This document shows, one piece after another, positions 1 through 8,572 of a stretch of DNA of 64,000 bases. The position numbers and the translations under genes were made by a program. The DNA is from Pseudomonas sp. R76 (GTDB taxonomy: Bacteria; Pseudomonadota; Gammaproteobacteria; Pseudomonadales; Pseudomonadaceae): NCBI RefSeq assembly GCF_009834565.1, contig NZ_CP019428.1:6014001-6078000 (forward strand), in the 5' to 3' direction. Positions within the stretch are counted from its first letter, which is position 1. Every line of letters begins with the position of its first letter. The notes under the pieces were generated by a model. That model searched no databases. It was not told the DNA's origin and saw only the letters and a program-made list of their open reading frames with translations.

Positions 1-576
1 GATTTTGAGAAGGACGCGGATGCGGCTTACCGCGCCTCCAAGGTGCTGGAGCATGTCGAATACATCGACGAAGACGGCAAGCTCACTGACGGCAAGGACG
101 TCGGCAACAGCAGCATCGACGGCTTCACCAAAGATGGCGAGGCGCGGCATGGTACTGAGGCAGGCCGTCTGCAGGATTTTGGCAAGTATGGCTATTCGAG
201 CCTGCGCGGCGAGGTGGTGAAGTCGGATTTGGGCGATCAGCAGAAGCGCCCCGACGGTGATACGCGCTCGGCCAAAGAAATTATCGACGCCACGCCGCTG
301 CTGAAAAACCTTGGCAACCAGAGCGATGTGAAGGACAACCTCAAGAAGCAGGTGGGTGACTTCGAGAACGACGCCGACGCCGCGTACCGCGCCACCCAGG
401 TGCTGGAACACGTGGTGAGCCTCGATGAAAACGGCAACTTGCTCACCGGTATCGACGCCAGGAATAAAGACAACGACAGCATTGATGGCTTCACCAAAGA
501 CAAGGAAGCCCGCCACGGCACCGAGGCCGGCCGCTTGCAGGATTTCGGCAAGTACGGCTACTCGAGCCTCAAAGGC
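1..576 (+). repeat. Diverged tandem module within the HrpK-like gene
   Basis: Copy 1 spans about 1-210 and copy 2 about 358-576, a 357-base period. The protein is well conserved between copies while many codons differ at third positions, so the duplication is old and both copies appear to be under selection. More copies may lie upstream of the window. Confidence 0.85.
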
Positions 577-2931
577 GACCTGATGCACGTCAAAGACGCC
601 ACCCATTCCGACAAGGCCGCGCCGCCCGATGAGCCGCAAGATGTGCAGGCACTGCGCGACAAGTACAACATCCCGACCTTCGGCGCCGAAGGGCTGATGG
701 ACATGGAGTTGCCCAACGACAAGACCGTGGGCGGCCAGACGGCCGAGAACTTTGTGCAGGGCATCCGCGATGACATCAAGAGCGGCAAGCTGGCCGAAGA
801 CTCGGATGAAGCCAGGATCGTCAAGCTGATGGACGCCCAGGCCGCGCTGGACAGTGGCTATGACCTGTACGGCTACGCGGAAAGTATCAACCTGGGCAGC
901 GGCACTTACCGTGAGACCGATAAAACACCGACCAAGTTGAATGGCAAAGATGTGAAGGAAATGGTCGACGAGGACAAACTCGCCAAGGAAATTTCCACAC
1001 TGATGGGCAAGGAAGGGATTAAGGACCGTTACGACGCTGAACTAAAGAAAAGTGTCGGTAGTTTGTCGGAAGATCGCTTGAATGAAGTGCGCGAACAAGT
1101 GTTCCCGGCACTCTTCAAGGATGGCACGCGTGAAGCCAACTTGAACTTCGAAGACTATGTCATTGCCATGAACGACTCGGGCGATCCGAAAAAATCTGAA
1201 ACGGCTGAGTTGGATGTGGACCGCTATTTCGAGTCGCTGCGCATTCTGGAACCCGACAGCTACACCGCGCGCCGTCAGACGTTTGACCAGAACATGATGA
1301 CGCACCAGCTGAACACCTACATGGAAAACCCCGACAAGGTCTCGCCGGAAAATGCCGAAAGTGGCCTGAAGGCTTCGTTCACGATGATCAAGGGCGGTAT
1401 CAACGCCGCTTTGGGTGGCCTGGACAAGGGCGACAAAGCCTACGACATGTACAAGAAGATGAAGGATGAGATCGACATCCTCGATGGCCATATCAAAGGC
1501 CTGACCCCGGCAGAAAACAAACAGATCGCCGCGGCCATTCGCCTCGCTGCCGCCAGCGGCGACCCGAAAGCCATCGACAAAGTGGTCGACACCCAATTGA
1601 AGGGCCTGGGCGCCAATCGCGAGGCGGCCGCCGGCTCCTTGAAGACCGTGCTGCACACCGCCAGTTCCACCGGCGGGCTGAGTGCCATGGCCGGCACGAT
1701 GAACCTGGTCAGCGGCGCCCTGCAGCTGGCCAACGGCGGCGGCAACATGACCGACGACCAGAAAATCGCCGCCGCGAAAGACCTGGTGTCCGGTTTGAGC
1801 TTTACCAACGACTTTCTCAAGTTCGGTTCGAACATCGTAGAAACCCTGGGCGGTACTAAAACCTATGACCCGGCCGTGGACAAAGACGGCAAAGGTCCGC
1901 CGAAAATCAAAGCCACTGAATGGCTCGGCCTTATCGATGAGAACCTGCCGGATATCTGGGGCAAGAAAACCACGGAAAAATCTGACGCATTGGCTGCCTC
2001 CATCAGTACGCGCGTCAAAGAATCTTCCGAAACCCTGAAGAAACTCGATGTGGGCAACCTGTCGGCCGATGAGGTCAAGGAATACGACAACGCCGCCAAA
2101 TCCCTTGGCGAACAGATGGGCGTCAAGGACATCCCCGGCAAAGGCACCCCGGCGTCAAAATCCGAAATCGCCATCGCCTCCGGGCGCTCGTTCCTGCGCT
2201 TTATGGGCGGTGCCGGCCTGGACTTGACCGGCGGCGTGATGGACATCGTTTCCGGCGCGCGCAAACTGAAAAATGCCAAGACCGCACTGGAAAAAACTGA
2301 CGCGGCCTTCACGCTGGGCGGTGGTGCGTCCGGCACCGGTATGGCGATCGCCAATACCATCGCGATGTTCGCCCCCAAAGGTGCTCACCTGGCTGGGAAG
2401 CTGGCCGGTGATGTTGCCGCAACCGTGGTCCGCGGGCTCGCCATCGGCGCCCGCATTGCAGGGCCGGTTTTCGCCGTGGCCGGTGTGATCTTCGGGGTAG
2501 CAGGCACGCTGATTGCCGAAGCGGTCGAGCACGCCAAAATGCAAAAGCTCACCGATTCACAAGGCAAGTTCTTCAAGGACCTCGCCGACGCCGGCGTGAC
2601 CAAGGACGACTGGGGCGACAAGCTCGAATACGCGCGTTATGCCACCTACATGTACGGTGGCCGCGATACACCGGACGACAAATCGATGTTCGAGTACCAG
2701 TCGGACGAGTGGAAACACTTCAAGGAAACCGCAGACAAAAAAGGCAGCTCCCTGGCGCGTCTGGCGCCGTACCTGCACAAAGACAGCGACCCCGACAGCA
2801 AGAACCTGTGGGAGAAATTCCTGGCAGGCGGCACCAGCTCCAGCGGGCCGCACGGCAGTGAGCGGCATACCGATGACTGGCGGCCGTGGGGCAGCACGGA
2901 CATGGACACGGGCAAAAAGGAAAGGGCCTGA
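1..2931 (+). CDS. Large repeat-bearing protein, HrpK-like (5' end outside window)
   Basis: The reading frame is open from base 1, so the true start lies upstream; 976 residues are visible. The N-terminal visible part holds two copies of a module about 70 residues long, spaced 119 residues apart, each ending in a near-identical stretch (IDGFTKD.EARHGTEAGRL, then QDFGKYGYSSL). The middle is charged and helical. Residues about 780-842 are Gly/Ala-rich and hydrophobic (for example GPVFAVAGVIFGVAGTLIAE), as in membrane-inserting helper proteins. The C-terminus is polar. By composition and layout it resembles the long proteins labelled type III effector/helper HrpK in P. fluorescens; this is recognition from memory, not a search result. 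No secretion genes are visible nearby. The DxNGN-like acidic loops in the repeats could bind calcium, which is speculation. It could equally be another kind of secreted repeat protein. Confidence 0.5.
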   Translation, partial: DFEKDADAAYRASKVLEHVEYIDEDGKLTDGKDVGNSSIDGFTKDGEARHGTEAGRLQDFGKYGYSSLRGEVVKSDLGDQQKRPDGDTRSAKEIIDATPLLKNLGNQSDVKDNLKKQVGDFENDADAAYRATQVLEHVVSLDENGNLLTGIDARNKDNDSIDGFTKDKEARHGTEAGRLQDFGKYGYSSLKGDLMHVKDATHSDKAAPPDEPQDVQALRDKYNIPTFGAEGLMDMELPNDKTVGGQTAENFVQGIRDDIKSGKLAEDSDEARIVKLMDAQAALDSGYDLYGYAESINLGSGTYRETDKTPTKLNGKDVKEMVDEDKLAKEISTLMGKEGIKDRYDAELKKSVGSLSEDRLNEVREQVFPALFKDGTREANLNFEDYVIAMNDSGDPKKSETAELDVDRYFESLRILEPDSYTARRQTFDQNMMTHQLNTYMENPDKVSPENAESGLKASFTMIKGGINAALGGLDKGDKAYDMYKKMKDEIDILDGHIKGLTPAENKQIAAAIRLAAASGDPKAIDKVVDTQLKGLGANREAAAGSLKTVLHTASSTGGLSAMAGTMNLVSGALQLANGGGNMTDDQKIAAAKDLVSGLSFTNDFLKFGSNIVETLGGTKTYDPAVDKDGKGPPKIKATEWLGLIDENLPDIWGKKTTEKSDALAASISTRVKESSETLKKLDVGNLSADEVKEYDNAAKSLGEQMGVKDIPGKGTPASKSEIAIASGRSFLRFMGGAGLDLTGGVMDIVSGARKLKNAKTALEKTDAAFTLGGGASGTGMAIANTIAMFAPKGAHLAGKLAGDVAATVVRGLAIGARIAGPVFAVAGVIFGVAGTLIAEAVEHAKMQKLTDSQGKFFKDLADAGVTKDDWGDKLEYARYATYMYGGRDTPDDKSMFEYQSDEWKHFKETADKKGSSLARLAPYLHKDSDPDSKNLWEKFLAGGTSSSGPHGSERHTDDWRPWGSTDMDTGKKERA

Positions 2932-2943
2932 TTTTATCCATTC

Positions 2944-2983
2944 AACGGTTACAGCCTGGCCTGAACGGCAGGCTGTAACCGTT
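2944..2983. terminator. Perfect 15-bp inverted repeat between convergent genes
   Basis: AACGGTTACAGCCTG (2944-2958) pairs perfectly with CAGGCTGTAACCGTT (2969-2983) around a 10-base loop. It lies between the stop of the HrpK-like gene and the stop of the convergent nuclease gene. There is no clear T-run on either side, so it is a probable two-way terminator rather than a textbook one. Confidence 0.65.
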
Positions 2984-2991
2984 ATACGCAC

Positions 2992-4023
2992 CTAGCCTTC
3001 CAGCTCCCGCTCAATCTGCTCAATGCTTGGCAAACTTGTTTGCAGCTCTGCCGGTAACGATTCCACCAACTGATATTCCGCCACGCCGATCGGCCGGTTG
3101 TTGTCGCGCAATGCGTATTCAGCCACCACTTCATTTTTGCTCTTGCATAACAACAGGCCGATGGTGGGCCCGTCCTGCGGGTGTTTAAGCTGGGCATCCA
3201 CTGCCGACAGGTAAAAACTCAGCTTGCCGAGGTGTTCAGGCTTGAATTTGCCTGTCTTGAGTTCGATCACTACGTAGCAGCGCAGCTTCAGGTGATAGAA
3301 CAACAGGTCGACGAAGAACTCATCACCGCCAACATCCAACAATACCTGCTGGCCGACAAAGGCGAAACCGGCGCCCAATTCAAGCAGAAAGTCGGTGACG
3401 TGCTTGATTAACGCGTTTTCTATATCGCGCTCCTGTGCATCCAAAGCCAGGCTGAGGAAGTCGAAGCGATAAGGATCCTTGAGCGATTCGCGCGCCAGGT
3501 CGGATTGGGGTTTGGGCAAATGGTGTTCAAAATTGCTGACGGCCTTGCCACTGCGCTCCAGCAGGCGATGCTCGATTTGCATCACGAGGGTGTTACGTGA
3601 CCAGTTGTGTTCAATTGCCTGGGCGATGTACCACCGGCGCGTTTCGGGGCCGGGGAGTTTGTCTAGAAGCACCACATTGTGGCCCCACGGCAATTGTGCA
3701 GCAGCCTGTTGCACAAATTCCGCATTCGGCCACGCCTCGGCAAAAGCGCGCATGTATTTGAGGTTGCGCGGCGAAAAGCCCTTCATCTTGGGGAAGGCCG
3801 CGCGCAAGTCTTGGGCAAGGCGATCAACCACCTTGCTGCCCCAACCCTGCGCGGCCTGACGGGTCAGAATATCGTGGCCGATCTGCCAGTAAAGCAGCAC
3901 CAGTTCGCGGTTCACCGCCAGCGTCGCCCGCTGCTGGGCCGTATGGATGCGCAGTTTAAGGTCGCTCAGCCAGTCGCTGTAGCCCAAAGGAGGCGTGATC
4001 AAGCCAATGGAGATTTCGCTCAT
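2992..4023 (-). CDS. DUF1016 / YhcG-type PD-(D/E)XK nuclease family protein
   Basis: The 343-residue protein has the two-part structure of the YhcG family. An N-terminal DUF1016 region (about residues 15-165) contains VLLYWQIGHDIL and FSPRNLKYMRAFAEAWP. A C-terminal PD-(D/E)XK nuclease fold (about 180-330) shows likely catalytic residues D239, E254 and K256 (FFVDLLFY then VVIELKTGKF). The family is predicted to cut or process nucleic acid and often sits near restriction or mobile genes; here it stands alone. It is convergent with the HrpK-like gene and divergent from the oxidoreductase gene. Biological role is unknown; the family assignment is firm. Confidence 0.85.
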   Translation of the reverse strand: MSEISIGLITPPLGYSDWLSDLKLRIHTAQQRATLAVNRELVLLYWQIGHDILTRQAAQGWGSKVVDRLAQDLRAAFPKMKGFSPRNLKYMRAFAEAWPNAEFVQQAAAQLPWGHNVVLLDKLPGPETRRWYIAQAIEHNWSRNTLVMQIEHRLLERSGKAVSNFEHHLPKPQSDLARESLKDPYRFDFLSLALDAQERDIENALIKHVTDFLLELGAGFAFVGQQVLLDVGGDEFFVDLLFYHLKLRCYVVIELKTGKFKPEHLGKLSFYLSAVDAQLKHPQDGPTIGLLLCKSKNEVVAEYALRDNNRPIGVAEYQLVESLPAELQTSLPSIEQIERELEG

Positions 4024-4170
4024 GCCCGTTTCACTCTTGACTGGAGGGGCACAAGCTAGTCAGTGGTTTTTACTGTCACAAGGGGCTGCGAACGGTTCAG
4101 GAAGGGCCTTGCACAGATCACAGAAACGTCCTGCTGGCCTTTGCAAATCGGCGCATTGCGGCGCCGTGCC

Positions 4171-4220
4171 TTGACTCTCCCCTATACAGCACACCCTACC
4201 CTGAAAGGCCCACTTTCAGG
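4171..4220 (+). promoter_or_regulatory. Candidate promoter and dyad upstream of the oxidoreductase-merR pair
   Basis: A TTGACT box at 4171-4176 is followed after an unusually long 20-base spacer by a weak TACCCT at 4197-4202; a long spacer is usual for promoters activated by MerR-family proteins. A 7-bp dyad, CCTGAAA (4200-4206) and TTTCAGG (4214-4220), sits just before the start codon. Which element is used cannot be decided from sequence. Bases 4024-4170 upstream show nothing clear. Confidence 0.3.
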
Positions 4221-4230
4221 CTTCGGCACC

Positions 4231-4875
4231 ATGACTCAGCGCATCTTGCTCATTCTCGGCCACCCCTCCAGCACCAGTTTCTGCTCAGCCGTTGCTGACA
4301 CCTACATTCACGCGGCGAAAATCGCCGGCCACGAGGTCCGCGTCCTGCGCCTGGGCGGACTGGCTTTCGACCCGGTCCTGCATAACGGCTACACCCAGCC
4401 CCAAGCCTTGGAGCCCGATTTGCTCAGCGCCCAAGCCGATATTCTCTGGGCGACTCATCTGGCGTGGGTTTTCCCGATCTGGTGGGGTGGCATCCCGGCA
4501 TTGATGAAAGGCTTCATCGACCGCATTTTCCTACCCGGCTTTGCCTTCAAATACCGTAAGGGCAAGGCATTCCCGGATAAGCTGCTGCAGGGCCGCACCG
4601 CCCATTTATTGGTGACCCTGGACACGCCGCCGTGGTATTACCGCTGGGTCTATCGCATGCCGGGCATTCATCAGGTGCGCAGCACGACTCTGGCGTTTTG
4701 CGGCATCAAGCCGACCAAGACGTTGATGTTCGGCCCGTTGCTGGGCTCTAAACCGGCGCAACGGCAAAAGTGGCTGACCCACGCCGGCGGGTTATTTGGA
4801 AAAGGGAGTTTTCATGTACATCGGCAAAGCCGCGCAACTGTCGGGCACGACCATCAAGGCGATTCGTCACTATGA
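4231..4875 (+). CDS. Flavodoxin-fold NAD(P)H-dependent oxidoreductase (quinone reductase family)
   Basis: The 214-residue protein begins MTQRILLILGHPSSTSFCSA, the FMN phosphate-binding opening of the NQO/MdaB flavodoxin-like family. The conserved core follows: WVFPIWWGGIPALMKGFIDR and the loop around FLPGFAFKY. Family members probably reduce quinones or related electrophiles with NAD(P)H and FMN. The start at 4231 was chosen because homology begins there; the frame is open further upstream but that part has no family resemblance. The last 20 or so residues read through the ribosome binding site and start of the downstream merR-type gene, giving a 62-base overlap in another frame, so the tail may be a recent extension. 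The overlap suggests the two genes are expressed together. Confidence 0.85.
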   Translation: MTQRILLILGHPSSTSFCSAVADTYIHAAKIAGHEVRVLRLGGLAFDPVLHNGYTQPQALEPDLLSAQADILWATHLAWVFPIWWGGIPALMKGFIDRIFLPGFAFKYRKGKAFPDKLLQGRTAHLLVTLDTPPWYYRWVYRMPGIHQVRSTTLAFCGIKPTKTLMFGPLLGSKPAQRQKWLTHAGGLFGKGSFHVHRQSRATVGHDHQGDSSL

Positions 4876-5182
4876 GGCGATTGGACTGCTGCCAGCGCCG
4901 CAGCGGGAGGGCCGTTATCGGGTCTATTCGGCGCAAAGCGTCGAACTGCTGACGTTGATCAAATGCGCCCAGCAGTTGGGATTCAAGCTCAAGGAGTTGC
5001 AAGGGATCTTGCACGGGCATCAGGGTGATAGGTTGCCTTGGGAACGGGCAGACCAGGCCATCGCCAGCAAAAAGCAGGAACTGGCCGGGCAGATTGCCGG
5101 GTTGCAGCGGATGCAGGCGCAGTTGTTGGCGTTTGAAGCGCAGCTCAACGACGCGCAGGGGCAGTGTTCGGGTGGGCGCTGA
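4814..5182 (+). CDS. MerR-family transcriptional regulator
   Basis: The 122-residue protein has a MerR winged helix-turn-helix at the N-terminus (MYIGKAAQLSGTTIKAIRHY then EAIGLLPAPQREGRYRVY). A coiled-coil dimerisation helix follows, rich in Q, A and L (about residues 75-115). No cysteine cluster for metal sensing is visible; the only Cys residues are C47 in the DNA-binding half and one near the C-terminus. A GGGAG ribosome binding site lies 6 bases before the ATG at 4814. It overlaps the end of the oxidoreductase gene, which is its likely target. Confidence 0.9.
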   Translation: MYIGKAAQLSGTTIKAIRHYEAIGLLPAPQREGRYRVYSAQSVELLTLIKCAQQLGFKLKELQGILHGHQGDRLPWERADQAIASKKQELAGQIAGLQRMQAQLLAFEAQLNDAQGQCSGGR

Positions 5183-5297
5183 GCCGAATAAGAGGCGTAA
5201 TCGGCTCTACAGAGGATCACTGACGCCCCACTCATTTGCCCAGAATCCGCATGTCTGCTAGTGTCGCGCCGGTTTACCGTCTACCGGAATAGCCGCC
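5183..5297 (+). other. Intergenic region before xseB
   Basis: This 115-base gap holds a weak 6-bp dyad (AGCCGA...TCGGCT, 5182-5206) that may help end the merR transcript. It must also contain the promoter of the xseB operon, but no strong -35/-10 pair stands out. Confidence 0.3.
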
Positions 5298-5540
5298 ATG
5301 GCCCGCAAAAAAGTAGCACTCGATTTCGAACAATCCCTCGCCGACCTGCAAACCCTGGTCGAGCGTCTGGAGAACGGCGAGTTGTCGCTGGAAGACTCGC
5401 TGACGGCGTTTGAGCAAGGCATCGGCCTGACTCGCGACTGCCAGAGCGCGTTGGCGCAGGCGGAGCAGAAGGTCCAGGTGTTGCTGGAACGTGACGGGGA
5501 GTTGGCCGAAGAACCTTTCGATGCGGAACAGCCCGAATGA
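5298..5540 (+). CDS. xseB: Exodeoxyribonuclease VII small subunit
   Basis: The 80-residue protein matches XseB in length and sequence: [20 protein letters not shown], then [19 protein letters not shown]. It forms a helical pair that binds several copies to the large subunit XseA in the cytoplasm; the complex degrades single-stranded DNA from both ends. It is the first gene of xseB-ispA-dxs and overlaps ispA by four bases (ATGA), so the two are translationally coupled. The linkage of xseB to isoprenoid genes is standard in gammaproteobacteria. Confidence 0.97.
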   Translation: MARKKVALDFEQSLADLQTLVERLENGELSLEDSLTAFEQGIGLTRDCQSALAQAEQKVQVLLERDGELAEEPFDAEQPE

Positions 5541-6424
5541 TCGACGCGTATCAGGCCAGTAGCCAAGCCCGGGTGAATGCGGCGCTCGAGCCCTTGTTTG
5601 TTGCGCCAAGCCCCGAAATGAATCGCCTCTATGAGGCCATGCGCTACAGCGTGATGAATGGCGGCAAGCGCGTGCGCCCGCTGCTGGCGTACGCGGCGTG
5701 CGAAGCCCTGGGCGCCCCCGCCGAACAGGCCAATGGCGCGGCGTGTGCGGTGGAGCTGATTCACGCCTACTCGCTGGTGCATGACGATTTGCCGGCGATG
5801 GACGACGACGATTTGCGTCGCGGCCAGCCGACCACCCACAAAGCCTTTGATGAAGCCTATGCGATCCTGGCCGGTGACGGCTTGCAGAGCCTGGCGTTCA
5901 GCGCGTTGCTGGACCCGCGTTTGAACAGCGTCAACGCCGAGATCAGCCTGCGCATGGTGACGGCATTGGCCCTGGCCGCAGGCCCGGCCGGCATGGTCGG
6001 TGGGCAAGCAATCGACATGGGCTCGGTCAGCCTCAAGCTGGATCAACATGCCCTCGAACATATGCATCGCCACAAAACCGGCGCGCTGATCGAGGCCGCT
6101 GTGCACCTGGGCGCCCTGGCCAGTGGCCGTGCCGAAGCGCCACAATTGGCGGCACTGCAGACCTATTCGCGGGCCGTCGGCCTGGCATTCCAGGTGCAGG
6201 ACGACATACTTGACGTAGAAAGTGACACCGCGACCCTGGGCAAACGCCAAGGGGCGGATGCCGCCCGCGATAAACCGACCTATCCGGCGTTGCTTGGGCT
6301 CGAAGCGGCCAAGGCGTATGCCCTGGAACTGCGCGACCAGGCCCTGGATGCCCTGCGACCTTTCGACGCGGCGGCTGAGCCACTGCGTGACTTGGCGCGG
6401 TATATCGTCGAACGCCGCCACTGA
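5537..6424 (+). CDS. ispA: Farnesyl diphosphate synthase
   Basis: The 295-residue enzyme condenses isopentenyl diphosphate with dimethylallyl and then geranyl diphosphate to make farnesyl diphosphate, the precursor of ubiquinone and undecaprenyl chains. The first Asp-rich motif [10 protein letters not shown] (about residues 82-91) and the second, FQVQDDILD (about 217-225), bind Mg-diphosphate; GGKRVRPLL near residue 44 binds the allylic substrate. Length and motifs are those of the short-chain prenyltransferases. It overlaps xseB by 4 bases and is followed after 110 bases by dxs. Confidence 0.97.
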   Translation: MIDAYQASSQARVNAALEPLFVAPSPEMNRLYEAMRYSVMNGGKRVRPLLAYAACEALGAPAEQANGAACAVELIHAYSLVHDDLPAMDDDDLRRGQPTTHKAFDEAYAILAGDGLQSLAFSALLDPRLNSVNAEISLRMVTALALAAGPAGMVGGQAIDMGSVSLKLDQHALEHMHRHKTGALIEAAVHLGALASGRAEAPQLAALQTYSRAVGLAFQVQDDILDVESDTATLGKRQGADAARDKPTYPALLGLEAAKAYALELRDQALDALRPFDAAAEPLRDLARYIVERRH

Positions 6425-6534
6425 TAAGTGCGGCCATTGCAGCCGCATATCGGCCAAGTTCGGCGCTCTGCGTGGGCAGTTTGCACCGCTTGAGGTAAAC
6501 TGCCGCCTCTTCTATACCTATAACGATTCGCCTG

Positions 6535-8433
6535 ATGCCCACGACGTTTCAAGAGATTCCCCGCAAGCGCCCGTCCACGCCCCTGCTCGACCGTGCTGCC
6601 ACGCCGGACGGCCTGCGTCGACTGGGTGAAGCCGAGCTGGAAACCCTGGCCGATGAGTTGCGCCTGGAATTGCTCTACACGGTCGGTCAGACCGGTGGGC
6701 ATTTCGGTGCCGGCTTGGGCGTCATCGAGCTGACTATCGCCCTGCATTACGTGTTCGACACCCCGGATGACCGGTTGGTGTGGGACGTGGGCCATCAGGC
6801 GTATCCGCATAAAATCCTCACCGGCCGTCGCGAGCGCATGGGCACCCTGCGCCAGAAAGACGGCCTGGCTGCCTTCCCGCGCCGCTCCGAAAGCGAGTAC
6901 GACACCTTCGGCGTCGGCCACTCCAGTACCTCCATCAGTGCAGCGCTGGGCATGGCCATTGCCGCCCGCCTGCAAGGCAGCGAGCGCAAAGCGATTGCGG
7001 TGATCGGGGATGGCGCGCTGACCGCCGGCATGGCGTTCGAAGCGCTGAACCATGCGCCGGAAGTGGACGCCAACATGTTGGTGATCCTCAACGACAACGA
7101 CATGTCGATTTCGCGCAATGTCGGTGGCCTGTCGAATTACCTGGCAAAAATTCTTTCCAGCCGCACCTACGCCAGCATGCGCGAAGGCAGCAAGAAAGTG
7201 CTCTCGCGCCTGCCCGGTGCGTGGGAAATTGCCCGCCGTACCGAAGAATATGCCAAAGGCATGCTGGTGCCCGGCACGCTGTTCGAAGAGCTGGGCTGGA
7301 ACTACATTGGCCCGATCGACGGCCATGACCTGCCCACCCTGATCGCCACGCTGCGCAACATGCGTGACCTCAAAGGCCCGCAGTTCCTGCATATCGTCAC
7401 CAAAAAAGGCAAAGGCTTCGCCCCGGCGGAAGTCGACCCGATTGGTTACCACGCGATCACCAAGCTCGAACCTGTGGACGCCCCCGCCGCCGCGCCGAAA
7501 AAAGCCAGCGGGCCGAAGTATTCCGGTGTGTTTGGCGAATGGCTGTGCGACATGGCTGCCGCCGACCCGCGCCTGGTGGGCGTTACCCCGGCGATGAAGG
7601 AAGGCTCCGACCTGGTGGCGTTCAGCGAGCGTTTCCCGCTGCGCTATTTCGACGTGGCGATTGCCGAGCAGCACGCGGTGACATTCGCTGCCGGCATGGC
7701 CTGCGAAGGCGCCAAGCCGGTCGTGGCGATCTACTCGACCTTCCTGCAGCGCGGTTATGACCAGTTGGTGCATGACGTGGCGGTGCAGAACCTCGACGTG
7801 CTGTTCGCCATCGACCGCGCCGGTCTGGTCGGCGAAGACGGCCCGACACACGCCGGCAGCTTCGACTTGTCCTACTTGCGCTGCATCCCCGGCATGCTGG
7901 TGATGACGCCGAGCGACGAGAACGAACTGCGCAAGATGCTCAGCACCGGCCACCTGTACAACGGCCCGGCCGCTGTACGTTACCCGCGCGGTAATGGCCC
8001 GAATGCAGTGATCGAGAAAGACCTTGAGCCGATTGAAATCGGTAAGGGCATCGTACGTCGCCAAGGCAGCAAAACGGCGTTCCTGGTGTTCGGCGTGCAA
8101 TTGGCCGAGGCGCTGAAAGTCGCCGAGAAGATTGACGCTACCGTGGTCGACATGCGCTTCGTCAAACCGCTGGACGAAGCCCTTGTGCGCGACATCGCCG
8201 CCAGCCATGAGCTGCTGGTGACCGTCGAAGAAAACGCCATCATGGGCGGCGCCGGTGCGGCGGTCAGTGAGTTCCTGGCGCGGGAGAACATCCTCAAGTC
8301 GGTGCTGCACCTGGGCTTGCCGGATGTGTACGTTGAACACGCCAAGCCGGCGCAGATGCTCGCGGAGTGCGGGCTGGATGAAGCCGGGATTGAGGCTTCG
8401 GTGCGCGAGCGCATGGCACTGCTGGGTCTGTAG
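6535..8433 (+). CDS. dxs: 1-deoxy-D-xylulose-5-phosphate synthase
   Basis: The 632-residue protein has the usual length of DXS, the thiamine-diphosphate enzyme joining pyruvate and glyceraldehyde 3-phosphate, the first step of the MEP pathway. The thiamine/Mg motif is [17 protein letters not shown] (GDG near residue 158) ending at NDNDMSIS. The pyrimidine-binding domain has [18 protein letters not shown] with the catalytic Glu near 378. A C-terminal transketolase domain follows. The upstream genes supply the next part of the isoprenoid route, so this is a functional cluster. A REPIN lies just downstream. Confidence 0.98.
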   Translation: MPTTFQEIPRKRPSTPLLDRAATPDGLRRLGEAELETLADELRLELLYTVGQTGGHFGAGLGVIELTIALHYVFDTPDDRLVWDVGHQAYPHKILTGRRERMGTLRQKDGLAAFPRRSESEYDTFGVGHSSTSISAALGMAIAARLQGSERKAIAVIGDGALTAGMAFEALNHAPEVDANMLVILNDNDMSISRNVGGLSNYLAKILSSRTYASMREGSKKVLSRLPGAWEIARRTEEYAKGMLVPGTLFEELGWNYIGPIDGHDLPTLIATLRNMRDLKGPQFLHIVTKKGKGFAPAEVDPIGYHAITKLEPVDAPAAAPKKASGPKYSGVFGEWLCDMAAADPRLVGVTPAMKEGSDLVAFSERFPLRYFDVAIAEQHAVTFAAGMACEGAKPVVAIYSTFLQRGYDQLVHDVAVQNLDVLFAIDRAGLVGEDGPTHAGSFDLSYLRCIPGMLVMTPSDENELRKMLSTGHLYNGPAAVRYPRGNGPNAVIEKDLEPIEIGKGIVRRQGSKTAFLVFGVQLAEALKVAEKIDATVVDMRFVKPLDEALVRDIAASHELLVTVEENAIMGGAGAAVSEFLARENILKSVLHLGLPDVYVEHAKPAQMLAECGLDEAGIEASVRERMALLGL

Positions 8434-8448
8434 AAACCGGCCAAAAAA

Positions 8449-8535
8449 TGTGGGAGCTGGCTTGCCTGCGATAGCATCACCTCGGTCTTACTGACAAACC
8501 GAGGTGTCTGCATCGCAGGCAAGCCAGCTCCCACA
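8449..8535. repeat. REPIN (paired inverted REP elements)
   Basis: The arm TGTGGGAGCTGGCTTGCCTG (from 8449) is matched by its inverted copy ending AAGCCAGCTCCCACA at 8535, with a second short palindrome in between (CACCTCGGT...ACCGAGGTG). It belongs to the same family as those at 22535, 26041, 31486 and 33851. It fills most of the 139 bases between dxs and the broken btuB. Confidence 0.9.
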
Positions 8536-8572
8536 TTGGTTTTGTATTGCTGATAAATGCTATGGACAGCCC

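Noticed and set aside
6280..8340. Long minus-strand open frame (686 codons) opposite dxs
   Set aside because: It lies entirely opposite ispA/dxs, is rich in His, Arg, Gln and Val from reversed GC-biased codons, and resembles no family. It is a shadow of the real genes.
8434..8572. Cobalamin riboswitch before btuB
   Set aside because: The 139-base gap is mostly a REPIN and too short for the usual element of about 200 bases; no B12 box was seen.
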